From the NCBI RefSeq assembly GCF_020733635.1, contig NZ_JAJFZL010000001.1, positions 682,001 to 746,000 on the forward strand: a stretch of DNA of 64,000 nucleotides, written 5' to 3'. How positions within the stretch are numbered: position 1 is the first letter of the stretch; every line of letters begins with the position of its first letter. The position numbers and the translations under genes are program-made. The DNA is from Nocardia spumae (GTDB taxonomy: Bacteria; Actinomycetota; Actinomycetes; Mycobacteriales; Mycobacteriaceae). The notes under the pieces are model-generated. The model was given only the letters and a program-made list of their open reading frames with translations, was not told the DNA's origin and did no database searches. Of the stretch, positions 37,719 to 46,104 are shown one piece after another.

Positions 37719-37761
37719 CGGAACAAGGTTCCGTATGTTGGGTTATCGGAACGTCGTTCCG
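37719..37761. promoter_or_regulatory. Twin CGGAAC-N3-GTTCCG operators
   Basis: CGGAACAAGGTTCCG at 37719-37733 and CGGAACGTCGTTCCG at 37747-37761 are perfect 6-bp dyads, 28 bp apart. They fill the divergent promoter region between the TetR gene and the aldo/keto reductase. These are strong candidates for TetR binding. Confidence 0.72.
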
Positions 37762-37817
37762 CTTTCAGCATGGCAGATCGTGCGTTCGAAGACCACTCAC
37801 ACCCGTGGAGGAATCCC

Positions 37818-38837
37818 ATGCAGTACCGCACATTGGGCCGGACCGGTGTACAGGTCAGCGCCCTGGCCCTGGGCGCGATGAACTTCGGCGCCATCGGGCA
37901 CACCACCCAGGACGACGCGACCGCCATCGTCGATGCCGCGCTCGAGGCCGGAATCAACGTCATCGATACCGCCGACCGCTACAGCCAGGGCGAATCGGAG
38001 GAGATGGTCGGCAAGGCCATCGCCGGCCGCCGCGACGACATCGTGCTGGCCACCAAGGCGAATTCGCCGATGGGTACCGAACGCAACCACCAGGGCAGCT
38101 CGCGGCGCTGGCTGGCGACCGCCTTGGACGACAGTCTGCGCCGGCTCGGAGTGGACCATGTCGACCTCTATCAGATCCACCGGTGGGATCCGCGCACCAG
38201 CGATGAGGAGACACTGTCGGCCCTCACCGATCTGCAACGCGCGGGCAAGATCCGCTACTTCGGGTCCTCGACCTTCCCCGCTTACCGCATCGTGCAAGCG
38301 CAATGGGCGGCACGGGCGAACCGGCTGAGCCGCTACGTCACCGAACAGCCCGGCTATTCGATCCTGCAGCGCGGCATCGAAACTCACGTACTGCCGGTGA
38401 CCGAGGAGTACGGGCTCGGTGTGCTCGCGTGGAGTCCGCTGGCCTCGGGCTGGTTGTCCGGCGCGGTCCGGCGTGACCGGGAGATCACCACCCATCGCGC
38501 AGCCGTCCTGCCCGAGCGGTTCGACCCCGATATTCCGTCGAACCGGGCGCGGATGGATGCCGTGGAGCGGCTGGCGACACTGGCCGACGAGTCCGGCCTC
38601 ACCATGATCCGGCTGGCCCTCGGATTCGTCACCGCGCATCGGGGCGTGACCAGCGCGATCATCGGGCCGCGCACGCTCGAACATCTACGCTCACAGCTGG
38701 CCGCCGCCGATACCGTGCTCGCGCCCGACATCCTCGACGCCATCGACGACATCGTCGCTCCCGGAGTCGATCTCGCTCCGCAGGAGAAGTTCGACACACC
38801 ACCGTCCCTGCTCGACCCGGCACTGCGCCGGCGTTGA
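37818..38837 (+). CDS. Aldo/keto reductase
   Basis: This 339-aa NADPH-dependent oxidoreductase begins at ATG 37818, behind GGAGG. The catalytic tetrad is intact: Asp50 and Tyr55 (DTADRYSQ), Lys80 (LATK) and His121 (LYQIHRW). The nicotinamide-binding segment near residue 205 (LAWSPLASGWLSG) is also present. It fits the AKR branch that includes YhdN and Tas-like enzymes. It is divergent from TetR and 19 bp ahead of an F420-type oxidoreductase gene. Confidence 0.88.
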   Translation: MQYRTLGRTGVQVSALALGAMNFGAIGHTTQDDATAIVDAALEAGINVIDTADRYSQGESEEMVGKAIAGRRDDIVLATKANSPMGTERNHQGSSRRWLATALDDSLRRLGVDHVDLYQIHRWDPRTSDEETLSALTDLQRAGKIRYFGSSTFPAYRIVQAQWAARANRLSRYVTEQPGYSILQRGIETHVLPVTEEYGLGVLAWSPLASGWLSGAVRRDREITTHRAAVLPERFDPDIPSNRARMDAVERLATLADESGLTMIRLALGFVTAHRGVTSAIIGPRTLEHLRSQLAAADTVLAPDILDAIDDIVAPGVDLAPQEKFDTPPSLLDPALRRR

Positions 38838-38856
38838 CCGAACGAAAGGATTCGTC

Positions 38857-39741
38857 ATGACGAGGACCCCTCGGCCGAGCTTCGGCATCATGACCGCTCC
38901 GATGCAGGTGGACTACCACGACATCCTCGAGGTGTGGCGGGACGCCGATGACGTCCCGGAGATCGAGCACGCGTGGTTGTTCGACCACCTCATGCCGATC
39001 GGTGGTGATCCCGACGGCCCGATTCTCGAAGGCTGGACGCTGCTTTCGGCGCTCGCGGCGCAGACCGAACGGCTGCGTCTCGGACTGCTCGTCACCAGTA
39101 ACCGATTCCGGCCGCCCGCCGTGCTGGCCAAGATCGCCACCACCGTCGACATCGTGTCGGGCGGACGCCTGGATTTCGGAATCGGCGCGGGTTCGCGACC
39201 CGGTCACCCGATGGCCGAACGGGAATACGCCGCACACGGCCTGCCCTTCCACGACCTCGAGCACGCGATCGGCACCCTCGCCGAAGGGCTCACCGTCATC
39301 CGGCGTCTGTGGACCGAGACCGAACCGTTCGACTTCCACGGCGACTACGTCGATCTCACCGGCGCGTACGGCAATCCGAAACCGGTGCGGCGACCGCATC
39401 CGCCGATCATGATCGGCGGCCGGTCGTCACGGGTGCTGCGCATCGCCGCCGAACACGCCGACCTGTGGAACATCCCCGGAGGCGGCGATATCGACGAGCT
39501 CGCCGGCCGCAGCGCGCTGCTCGACCGCTACTGCGCCGAGATCGGCCGCGACCCGGCCACCATCATCCGCTCGATTCACCTGCCGGTCTCCTACGACCAC
39601 CCCGAAACCACCCGTGCCGCGGTCGCCGCGGCCGTCGACGCCGGTTTCTCCCACCTCGTGCTGGGCCTGTCCGATCCCTATCCGCCCGGAGTCGCCCGCT
39701 GGGTCGCCGACGAGATCGTGTCCGGATCGGGCCGCTTGTAG
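38857..39741 (+). CDS. LLM-class F420-dependent oxidoreductase
   Basis: This 294-aa luciferase-like (LLM) protein starts at ATG 38857 behind AAAGGA. Signs include AWLFDHLMP, LRLGLLVTSNRFRPPAVLAKIATTVDIVSGGRLDFGIGAG (split across the window) and RPHPPIMIGGRSSRVLRIAAEHAD. Within Mycobacteriales such proteins commonly use coenzyme F420. It is probably cotranscribed with the aldo/keto reductase. Its last 64 nt overlap the 3' end of the convergent amidohydrolase gene. Confidence 0.83.
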   Translation: MTRTPRPSFGIMTAPMQVDYHDILEVWRDADDVPEIEHAWLFDHLMPIGGDPDGPILEGWTLLSALAAQTERLRLGLLVTSNRFRPPAVLAKIATTVDIVSGGRLDFGIGAGSRPGHPMAEREYAAHGLPFHDLEHAIGTLAEGLTVIRRLWTETEPFDFHGDYVDLTGAYGNPKPVRRPHPPIMIGGRSSRVLRIAAEHADLWNIPGGGDIDELAGRSALLDRYCAEIGRDPATIIRSIHLPVSYDHPETTRAAVAAAVDAGFSHLVLGLSDPYPPGVARWVADEIVSGSGRL

Positions 39742-40955
39742 ACCACCCCCTCCTTCATGACGAAATCGACTCGGCCCGTCAGGTTGATGTCGGTGAACGG
39801 ATCACCCGGCATGGCGATGATGTCGGCGATCCGGCCCTCGGCCAGCACACCCAGATCGTCGAGTTCCAGCAGTTCGGCGGCGACGCTGGTGGCGGATCTG
39901 AGCGCGCGGGCGGCGCTGATGCCGGTGGAGACCATGGTGGGGAATTCACGCCAGTTCTGATCGTGCGGGAACATACCGGCGTCGGTACCGAAGGCGATCG
40001 AGATATCGCTGCCGGCAACGAAATCGGCGCCGGCGAGCAGAGCCTCGCGGTGCCGCAGGAACTTTCGGCGCTTGTAGGCGGGTTTGTCGGCCCAGTAGGC
40101 GTCGTCGTCGGCGCGGCGGGCGTCGTCGAGGACGGTGAACTGGGTGGGAACCAGATAGACCCCGTGATCGATCATCAGTTGCAGGGTGTCGCGGCTCGCG
40201 AGATTGCCGTGCTCGATACTGCGCACCCCCGCGCGGACCGCCCGGCGCACGCCTTCGTCGCCGTAGCAGTGCGGGGTGACATGACGGCCCAGGTCGCGGG
40301 CGGTGGCGACGAGCGCATCCATCTCCTCCTGGCTGTAGGTGGGCCGGGTGGGGTCGTCGGAGGGACTCGAAAAGCCGCCCGTGGCACCGAATTTGATCCA
40401 ATCCGCACCCGCGCGGATCTCGGCGCGGACCCGGGTCCGGATCTCGTCGCAGCCGTCGGCGGCCGCCATTTCGAGATATCGATGCAGGCCCTGGTACTGA
40501 TCGCCGAGCATCCCGCTGAAATCTCCGTGCCCACCGCGTGCGGAGATCAGATGCGGGGCGACCAGCATCCGGGGCCCGTCGATCAATCCGGCGGCGATCG
40601 CGTCGCGCAGATCGAGGGTGTTGTATCCGGGATCGGCGGTCATCAGATCGCGGACCGTGGTGAATCCGTTCAGCAGCATCGTCCGCAGGACCGGAATACT
40701 CGCCAGGGCGGTGGCGGCCGCCGACCGCACGATCGCCGGAACCAGCGACGGGGTCACCGTGACGTGGGTGTGGCAGTCCATGAAACCCGGTGTCAGCGTA
40801 TGTCCGGTCAGATCGATGATCTCGGCATCCGGCGGTGCGGCGAGATGTTCGGCCACCCGCGTGATCCGGCCGTTGTCGACGAGTACGTCACGGCGGCCGA
40901 CGGGTGCGTCGGTCAGTCCGTCCCACAGTGTCGCGCCACTGAGCACCGTCGTCAT
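39678..40955 (-). CDS. Metal-dependent amidohydrolase
   Basis: This 425-aa enzyme has the N-terminal beta sandwich, then GFMDCHTHVTV (metal ligands) near residue 60. HCYGDEG and IEHGNLA follow, with FGTDAGMF (final Asp ligand) near residue 335. This is the prolidase/imidazolonepropionase-like amidohydrolase group. AGGAAAGG precedes the ATG. It overlaps a membrane protein gene at its start (ATGA), and the 3' end of the LLM gene by 64 nt. Substrate unknown. Confidence 0.83.
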   Translation of the reverse strand: MTTVLSGATLWDGLTDAPVGRRDVLVDNGRITRVAEHLAAPPDAEIIDLTGHTLTPGFMDCHTHVTVTPSLVPAIVRSAAATALASIPVLRTMLLNGFTTVRDLMTADPGYNTLDLRDAIAAGLIDGPRMLVAPHLISARGGHGDFSGMLGDQYQGLHRYLEMAAADGCDEIRTRVRAEIRAGADWIKFGATGGFSSPSDDPTRPTYSQEEMDALVATARDLGRHVTPHCYGDEGVRRAVRAGVRSIEHGNLASRDTLQLMIDHGVYLVPTQFTVLDDARRADDDAYWADKPAYKRRKFLRHREALLAGADFVAGSDISIAFGTDAGMFPHDQNWREFPTMVSTGISAARALRSATSVAAELLELDDLGVLAEGRIADIIAMPGDPFTDINLTGRVDFVMKEGVVYKRPDPDTISSATQRATPGG

Positions 40956-41359
40956 CGCCGGACCTTTCCTCGAAGGGACGCCGCGCCAACCGATGTCTCG
41001 ATGATAGGAGAACGCGAGCGGACGGAGGATCGCGCCGCGCCACCGCGGCGTTCCCACGAGGGCCGGCTCGCGCGCTGGTATTCGCGCCACGCCTTCTGGG
41101 TTTCGGTCAGCTTCGGACGCGGCGCCCGGTTGCGGAAGAAGTTCACCACCATCACCACCGGCACGATGAACGCCTGGAAGAAGATCAGATACGAGCCGCC
41201 GTCGAAGAGGAAGGCGAGGTAGGCCGCGTAACCCAGATAGACGGCGCCGAGGACCCCGTTGAGTGAGCGGGACGCGCTGCTCTGCCCGTTCCGTACCGAA
41301 GCGAGGGCGATCATGATGATCCCGCTGACCGCCAGCAGGGCGACATACCAAGTGAACAT
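40952..41359 (-). CDS. Small membrane protein coupled to the amidohydrolase
   Basis: The 135-aa product starts at ATG 41359 and has three hydrophobic stretches (FTWYVALLAVSGIIMIALA; NGVLGAVYLGYAAYLAFLF; LIFFQAFIVPVVMVVNFF) followed by a basic C-terminal tail. The stop overlaps the amidohydrolase start by 4 nt, so the two are expressed together. Function unknown. An ATG ten codons further upstream-in-frame gives a poor extension and was not used. Confidence 0.65.
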   Translation of the reverse strand: MFTWYVALLAVSGIIMIALASVRNGQSSASRSLNGVLGAVYLGYAAYLAFLFDGGSYLIFFQAFIVPVVMVVNFFRNRAPRPKLTETQKAWREYQRASRPSWERRGGAARSSVRSRSPIIETSVGAASLRGKVRR

Positions 41360-41489
41360 GGACCGACTGTGACAGCGGGCCATTGGCATTCGCTTACGGA
41401 AAGGTTGTGGGCCATGGCGCGGGTCACACTCGTCGCCGGTGGTTCCGCTGGGGTAGGGACGGCGTTCATCGCTTGTTTACGATGATCAG

Positions 41490-42845
41490 GTGCTGCTCGA
41501 TGATCCGCGTTCCGACCTCGGTGGTGACGCACCCCGGAGACGAACCTGGACCGTCTCGCCGCAACTGTCGGCGACGGCGCTGATCGCCGCTGTCGCGGCC
41601 ACACTCGTCGTGCTGCAGATCGTGGCCTCCCACAAGGGTTTCGAAGGTCCCCTGCACAGCCTGTGGCAGGACTTCGCCGGGACGCCGAAATCGGTATCGG
41701 TGCCGTGGGCCGGGCTGGCGCTGGCGCTGGTCGGGCTGTCGTGGCGGCGGCGGTTCCGCACCGTGGGCGTGGCCGTCGCCATCGACGCCGTCTGCGCGCT
41801 GATCCGGGTGCTGTCCGGTGGTCCGATGACCGTCGGCAACGGTGCGGTCATCGCCCTGACCGGCCTCGCGCTGGTGGCGTGGCTGGGCTGGGAAGGCGCG
41901 GACAAACGTCATGCGCTGCGGGCGGCCGCCCTCGGCGCGCTGCTGATCCTGGCCACCAAGGTCGGCGATGTCTGGCTGCATTTCACGGTGATGGCCGGTC
42001 CGAACGTGCGCGACCGCTATGTGGTGCTGGCCGACCACGCCTTCGGCGAACCCTCATGGGTGATGGGCCGGGTGATCGAAGCCCTCGGACCGGTCGTCTA
42101 CGGCGTACTGCACTGGGTCTATATCGAATTGCCGGTGGCGGCGATGGTGGTAGCGGCCTGGCAGCTGCGCAAGGTCGTCGCGACCGGAATATGGCCCGGC
42201 CACTACCTGGTGCGCACCTTCCTGGTCCTCGGTGTGGTCGGACCCGTGGTCTACCTGCTCTTCCCGGTGGTCGGGCCGATGTTCGCGTTCGGGCCGGACG
42301 GGCACGGCCTGCAGATCGGCGACTACTGGCCGCATATCGTGCCGCCGGTCGACTACCACCCGAAACCACTGCCGTTCGACAACGCCACCCCGCGCAACTG
42401 CATGCCGTCCATGCACACCGCGTGGGCGACCGCGGTTTTCCTGCATTCGCGCCGCGGCGCCGACGGCACGCCGGCGCCGCGCTGGCTGCGGTGGGGCGGC
42501 GCCTTCTGGTTGCTGGCGACGCTGTCGGCGACGCTCGGATTCGGCTATCACTACGGGGCCGATCTGCTCGCCGGTGCGGTGCTGGCGCTGACGATCGAAT
42601 CGGTGCTGCGCGCGCCGGAACGCGGCTGGAACCGCGCTCGTGTCGCCCTGGTCGGCGCCGGATGCGCCCTGCTGACCGGGCTGCTGCTGGCGTACCGGTA
42701 CCTGGCGGTGCAGATGGCCGACTATCCGCTGCCGGCCGGAATCATCGCGCTCGCGGCGTTCGCGGGCTTCGTCTGGGCCTTCCATCGCATGTGGTTCGCG
42801 CGCACACCGGTCACCGTGACCGCGCAACCGGTGGCCGCGCTCTGA
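41490..42845 (+). CDS. PAP2-superfamily membrane phosphatase/transferase
   Basis: This 451-aa multi-pass protein has PAP2 motifs in the second half: NCMPSMHTAWA near residue 305 and GFGYHYGADLLAG near residue 350, with the catalytic histidines. The N-terminal half contains six hydrophobic segments. PAP2 enzymes dephosphorylate lipid phosphates or transfer phospho-head groups; this arrangement resembles inositol-phosphoryl-transferase-type PAP2 proteins of mycolata. The start at GTG 41490 has a poor ribosome site, so the true start could lie elsewhere. It converges on the mrp operon. Confidence 0.75.
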   Translation: MLLDDPRSDLGGDAPRRRTWTVSPQLSATALIAAVAATLVVLQIVASHKGFEGPLHSLWQDFAGTPKSVSVPWAGLALALVGLSWRRRFRTVGVAVAIDAVCALIRVLSGGPMTVGNGAVIALTGLALVAWLGWEGADKRHALRAAALGALLILATKVGDVWLHFTVMAGPNVRDRYVVLADHAFGEPSWVMGRVIEALGPVVYGVLHWVYIELPVAAMVVAAWQLRKVVATGIWPGHYLVRTFLVLGVVGPVVYLLFPVVGPMFAFGPDGHGLQIGDYWPHIVPPVDYHPKPLPFDNATPRNCMPSMHTAWATAVFLHSRRGADGTPAPRWLRWGGAFWLLATLSATLGFGYHYGADLLAGAVLALTIESVLRAPERGWNRARVALVGAGCALLTGLLLAYRYLAVQMADYPLPAGIIALAAFAGFVWAFHRMWFARTPVTVTAQPVAAL

Positions 42846-42858
42846 CACGGCGCGGACC

Positions 42859-43212
42859 TCAGTCGTCGTCGATGCCCTCGTCACCCAGTTCGTTGACCAG
42901 CAGCAGGCCGTCGCGGTGACGCTGCTCCCGATAGGCGGTCCGGCCCACCAGGTGGGCGATGGCGGGTGCGGTGACCAGGGTGAACAGACCCGTCAGCACC
43001 AGCATCCACACGTTGGGATGGCCCCGCAACTGGATCGCGGCGCCGACGAGAATCAGGATGAGCCCGGTGACCTGCGGTTTGGTCGCCGCGTGCATACGGG
43101 TCAGGGTGTCGGGAAAGCGCATGATCGCGATGGCGGCGGTGGCCGCGAGGAAGGCGCCGACCAGGATCACCACATACGAGATCCAGTTCAGGACGGTATC
43201 GACGGCGTTCAT
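42859..43212 (-). CDS. mrpG: Mrp cation/proton antiporter subunit G
   Basis: This 117-aa MnhG/MrpG subunit has three hydrophobic segments and the family's RFPDTLTRMHAATKPQVTGLILILVGA pattern (in two parts). It is the last gene of the Mrp operon. The start overlaps the mrpF stop (ATGA). The acidic tail ends DELGDEGIDDD-like. All subunits are required for activity in known Mrp complexes. Confidence 0.93.
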   Translation of the reverse strand: MNAVDTVLNWISYVVILVGAFLAATAAIAIMRFPDTLTRMHAATKPQVTGLILILVGAAIQLRGHPNVWMLVLTGLFTLVTAPAIAHLVGRTAYREQRHRDGLLLVNELGDEGIDDD

Positions 43213-43469
43213 CGGTCGTCCCGAACCCGGAATCGGGTGACCGCCGCCGAACCGAGGAAACCGACCAGCGCGAGCGCCACGATGCCCGGAACCACCGCGG
43301 TGTCGTCACTGAACGCGGCCCACACCGCCAATCCGGCCGCCGCGATGCACACCAGCGAATCGATGCCGACCACCCGGTCCAGCGTGCCCGGCCCGGCCAG
43401 CACCCGATACGAGGTGAAGACGGCGGCCGCCCCGAGCAGCACCCCCGCCACGATCGCGACGACCGTCAT
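43209..43469 (-). CDS. mrpF: Mrp cation/proton antiporter subunit F
   Basis: This 86-aa subunit has three TM helices, with the GPGTLDRVVGIDSLVC motif between helix 1 and 2 typical of MrpF. ATG 43469 overlaps the stop of a 24-codon reading frame (ATGA). Its stop overlaps mrpG. Without the two mini-frames it would be 138 nt away from mrpE. Confidence 0.93.
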   Translation of the reverse strand: MTVVAIVAGVLLGAAAVFTSYRVLAGPGTLDRVVGIDSLVCIAAAGLAVWAAFSDDTAVVPGIVALALVGFLGSAAVTRFRVRDDR

Positions 43470-43540
43470 GATGCCTCCTGTCGCCGGCGGGACACCCGCG
43501 CCCGGTCGGCCTCGTCAGCGGCTGCGCGAGTATGGCTCAC
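43466..43540 (-). CDS. 24-codon mini-ORF 2 in the mrp operon
   Basis: GTG 43540-43538 opens 24 codons, stopping at TGA 43468-43466. The start overlaps the stop of mini-ORF 1 (GTGA) and the stop overlaps the mrpF start (ATGA). The first 18 residues (VSHTRAAADEADRARVSR) are identical to mini-ORF 1; residues 19-20 are RR instead of KP; both end QEAS. CAGGAGG near the 3' end provides a ribosome site for mrpF. The product is hydrophilic and basic. Expression is inferred from the overlap architecture, and its role may be only to pass ribosomes along the operon. Confidence 0.5.
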   Translation of the reverse strand: MSHTRAAADEADRARVSRRRQEAS

Positions 43541-43621
43541 GATGCCTCCTGTGGTTTGCGGGACACCCGCGCCCGGTCGGCCTCGTCAGCGGCTGCGCGA
43601 GTATGGCTCACGATGCCTCCT
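43470..43621. repeat. 71-bp tandem repeat between mrpE and mrpF
   Basis: A 64-bp block (43487-43550) recurs perfectly at 43558-43621, a shift of 71 bp. The first 11 bp of a further unit are visible at 43470-43480, and the bases between copies differ. Each unit holds one 24-codon mini-ORF with its own AGGAGG. A period of 71 (75 minus the 4-nt overlap) keeps each stop/start overlap in place. Confidence 0.9.
43537..43611 (-). CDS. 24-codon mini-ORF 1 in the mrp operon
   Basis: GTG 43611-43609 overlaps the mrpE stop (GTGA) and opens 24 codons. It ends at TGA 43539-43537, overlapping the start of mini-ORF 2. The tail RKPQEAS resembles the mrpE C-terminus RKPLPEEAS at both the protein and DNA level, which suggests the unit arose by duplicating the end of mrpE. 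AGGAGG lies just ahead of the next start. It differs from mini-ORF 2 at residues 19-20 only. Confidence 0.5.
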   Translation of the reverse strand: MSHTRAAADEADRARVSRKPQEAS

Positions 43622-44129
43622 CCGGTAGTGGTTTGCGTTCGAAGGCGCGGACCAGCAGCCCTTCCAGCCGCCGGGTGATGCGGTAGAACTCCTCGACCGA
43701 GGCGTCGCTGCCGACATCGAGGACGTGTACCCACGCCGTCCCGGTCGCGCGGTCCAGTTCGAGGACCATGGTGCCCGGAATCAGGTTGAGGACGTCGGCG
43801 CACAGCACCAACACCAGATCCGAGCCGATGGCCAGCCGGACCCGCAACACACCGGATACCGGAGCACCGGCCGGCCGCACCGCGAACCAGGCGATCTGGA
43901 AACTGGATTCGATGGCGTAGTACGCGGTCAGGAAGATCACCTGGAGCAGCGGCAGCAGATGCAGCCCACCGGTCACCGGCACCCGCGGCAGCGGCAGCAG
44001 CACCATGATCAGCACGCCGACGACGAGACCGCCGAGCATATTCGCCACGCTGGCATTACCCCACAGCGCGGTGTAGACCACCGCCAGCCAGATCAGCACG
44101 CCGACGCGGACCAAGCGTTCCCGGTTCAT
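43608..44129 (-). CDS. mrpE: Mrp cation/proton antiporter subunit E
   Basis: This 173-aa subunit has N-terminal hydrophobic helices (VGVLIWLAVVYTALWG; LGGLVVGVLIMVLLPLP) and the LNLIPGTMVLELDRATGTAWVHVLDV pattern common to MrpE. The start overlaps the mrpD stop (ATGA). The stop overlaps mini-ORF 1 (GTGA). Confidence 0.93.
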   Translation of the reverse strand: MNRERLVRVGVLIWLAVVYTALWGNASVANMLGGLVVGVLIMVLLPLPRVPVTGGLHLLPLLQVIFLTAYYAIESSFQIAWFAVRPAGAPVSGVLRVRLAIGSDLVLVLCADVLNLIPGTMVLELDRATGTAWVHVLDVGSDASVEEFYRITRRLEGLLVRAFERKPLPEEAS

Positions 44130-45724
44130 CGGCCACCTCCCGGCCCCAGCACGGTTTCCACATAGCGTTGCGGATTCCCCAGATCCTCGGCGGCGCGCTG
44201 CGCGATCCCGAGAATCGGCCCGGCGAATACGGTCAGTGCCAGGCCCACCGCGATCAAGGCGACGGTCGGCACCACCATCAGCCGGGGCATCCGGCCCGGA
44301 TCCTCGCGGTCGTCGAACCGCACATCGGTGGATTCATCGATCAGCGCCGAGGGAGTCGCGTGGGCCAGCGCGCCTTCCGGCGCTTGAATGCGCGGCCGCC
44401 AGAACGCCTTACTCCACACCCGCGCCATCACGTACAGGGTCAGCAGACTCGTCGTCACCGCACCGGCGATCAGCATCCAGGCCAGCACACTGCCATCGGC
44501 GGCGCCCGCCTGCAGCAGGCGCACCTTGCCGATGAAGCCGGACAGCGGCGGGATACCTCCGAGATTGAGTGCCGGAATCCCGAAGAGCAGGGCCAGTGCG
44601 GGACTGGCCGCCAGCAGCCCGCCCAACCGGCTCAGCGACGCCGATCCGGCCTGCCGTTCGATCAACCCCACCACCAGGAACAATGTCGTCTGCACCAGAA
44701 TGTGGTGCGCCACGTAGAACACCGTGCCGGTGGTGCCGGCGACGGAATTCAGCCCGACCCCGAACATCAGATAACCGATGTGGCTGACCAGGGTGAACGA
44801 CAGCAATCGCTTGATATCGCTCTGCGCGATCGCGCCCAGGATGCCGATCACCATGGTGAGCAGGCCGCAGACCAGCAGGATCCCGTCGAAAGTGCCGACC
44901 GGCAGCAACAGCGCGTGCACCCGGATGATCGCGTACACACCGACTTTCGTCAGCAAGCCGGCGAAGACCGCGGTGACCGGGGCGGGCGCGGTCGGATAGG
45001 AATCGGGCAGCCAGTTCGACAGCGGGAACACCGCCGCCTTGATGCCGAAGGCCACCAGCAACACCGCGCAGATCGCGCTGCGCACCCCCAGCGGTACCGA
45101 CGCCATGCGGACCGACATATCGGCGAGATTCAGGGTGCCGGTCGCCGCGTACGCCAGCGCGATCCCGGTGAGGAAGATCAGCGACGACACCATCGACACC
45201 ATCACGTACGAGACCCCGGCCCGTACCCGATCGGCACTGGCGCCCAACGTCAACAGGACGAACGAGGCGGCCAGCAGTACCTCGAATCCGACGAACAGAT
45301 TGAACAGATCTCCGGCGAGGAACGCGATCGAGACCCCCGCGCTCAGAATCAGATATGTCGGCTGGAAGATCGAGGTCGGCTGGCGTTCGGTACCGTCGCT
45401 GATACCCTGCCCGACCGCGTAGATCAACACCGCCAGCAGCACGATCGACGAGACGAGCAGCATCGCCGCCGACAAGCGGTCGACCACCAGGGTGATGCCG
45501 ATCGGCGAATCCCAGCCGCCGACCTGCACCACACCCATACCGTCGCGGTCGGCCAGATACAGCAGCACCCCGGAGATCGCCACGCCCGCGGTCAGCGCGG
45601 CCACCGAGATCGCCTGTTGTACCCGCGCCTTGCGGCCCACGATCAGGGTCGCGGCCGCGGTGAGCAGCGGAATCAGTACCGGTAGCGGGCACAGGGCGGG
45701 TAACAGGCCGGGGGACAGGCTCAT
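44126..45724 (-). CDS. mrpD: Mrp cation/proton antiporter subunit D
   Basis: This 532-aa subunit is homologous to the proton-pumping NuoN/NuoM type subunits, with about 14 TM segments. It has the KAAVFPLSNWLPDSYPTAPAPVTAVFAGLLTKVGVYAI region (read in parts), which holds the conserved Lys and the proline-rich loop of the proton channel. The ILLVCGLLTMVIGILGAIAQSDIKRLLSFTLVSHIGYLMFG region follows. Both ends overlap neighbours by 4 nt. Confidence 0.95.
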   Translation of the reverse strand: MSLSPGLLPALCPLPVLIPLLTAAATLIVGRKARVQQAISVAALTAGVAISGVLLYLADRDGMGVVQVGGWDSPIGITLVVDRLSAAMLLVSSIVLLAVLIYAVGQGISDGTERQPTSIFQPTYLILSAGVSIAFLAGDLFNLFVGFEVLLAASFVLLTLGASADRVRAGVSYVMVSMVSSLIFLTGIALAYAATGTLNLADMSVRMASVPLGVRSAICAVLLVAFGIKAAVFPLSNWLPDSYPTAPAPVTAVFAGLLTKVGVYAIIRVHALLLPVGTFDGILLVCGLLTMVIGILGAIAQSDIKRLLSFTLVSHIGYLMFGVGLNSVAGTTGTVFYVAHHILVQTTLFLVVGLIERQAGSASLSRLGGLLAASPALALLFGIPALNLGGIPPLSGFIGKVRLLQAGAADGSVLAWMLIAGAVTTSLLTLYVMARVWSKAFWRPRIQAPEGALAHATPSALIDESTDVRFDDREDPGRMPRLMVVPTVALIAVGLALTVFAGPILGIAQRAAEDLGNPQRYVETVLGPGGGR

Positions 45725-46104
45725 TGCTCGGGATCCTCGCCTTCCCGCTTCGCGGCGACCTTCACATCCTCGGGGTCGTCCTCGACCCGTTCGGTGGTGG
45801 TCAGGGCGAACGCTCGATAGGCGAGGGCGAGGACGAAGGCCGCCAGTCCCATCGTGATGACGATCGAAGTGAGGATCATCGCCTGGGCCAGCGGATCGGC
45901 CGGTTCGTGATGCCGCCGATCGGATTCACCGAGAATGGGCGGCCGTCCGTCCGGACCACCCAGGGTGAGGATCAGCAGGTTCACCGCGTTGCCGAACAGG
46001 ATCAAACCCAGCAGCATCTTCGACACCGCGCGTTCGAGCACCAGGTACACCCCGCAGGCGACCATGATCCCGATCAGGGCCAGCATGGTGATGTTCGCGC
46101 TCAT
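45721..46104 (-). CDS. mrpC: Mrp cation/proton antiporter subunit C
   Basis: This 127-aa NuoK-like subunit has three TM helices (ALIGIMVACGVYLVL; LGLILFGNAVNLLIL; AMILTSIVITMGLAAFVLALAY) and a DPLAQAMILTSIVI motif. ATG 46104 overlaps the mrpA stop (ATGA). The C-terminal tail is charged and unusually acidic/basic (EDDPEDVKVAAKREGEDPEQ). Confidence 0.94.
   Translation of the reverse strand: MSANITMLALIGIMVACGVYLVLERAVSKMLLGLILFGNAVNLLILTLGGPDGRPPILGESDRRHHEPADPLAQAMILTSIVITMGLAAFVLALAYRAFALTTTERVEDDPEDVKVAAKREGEDPEQ

Noticed and set aside
44168..45685. 505-aa open frame on the plus strand opposite mrpD
   Set aside because: Low-complexity Gln/Asp/Arg composition; mrpD on the other strand is a clear family member with 4-nt overlaps at both ends.
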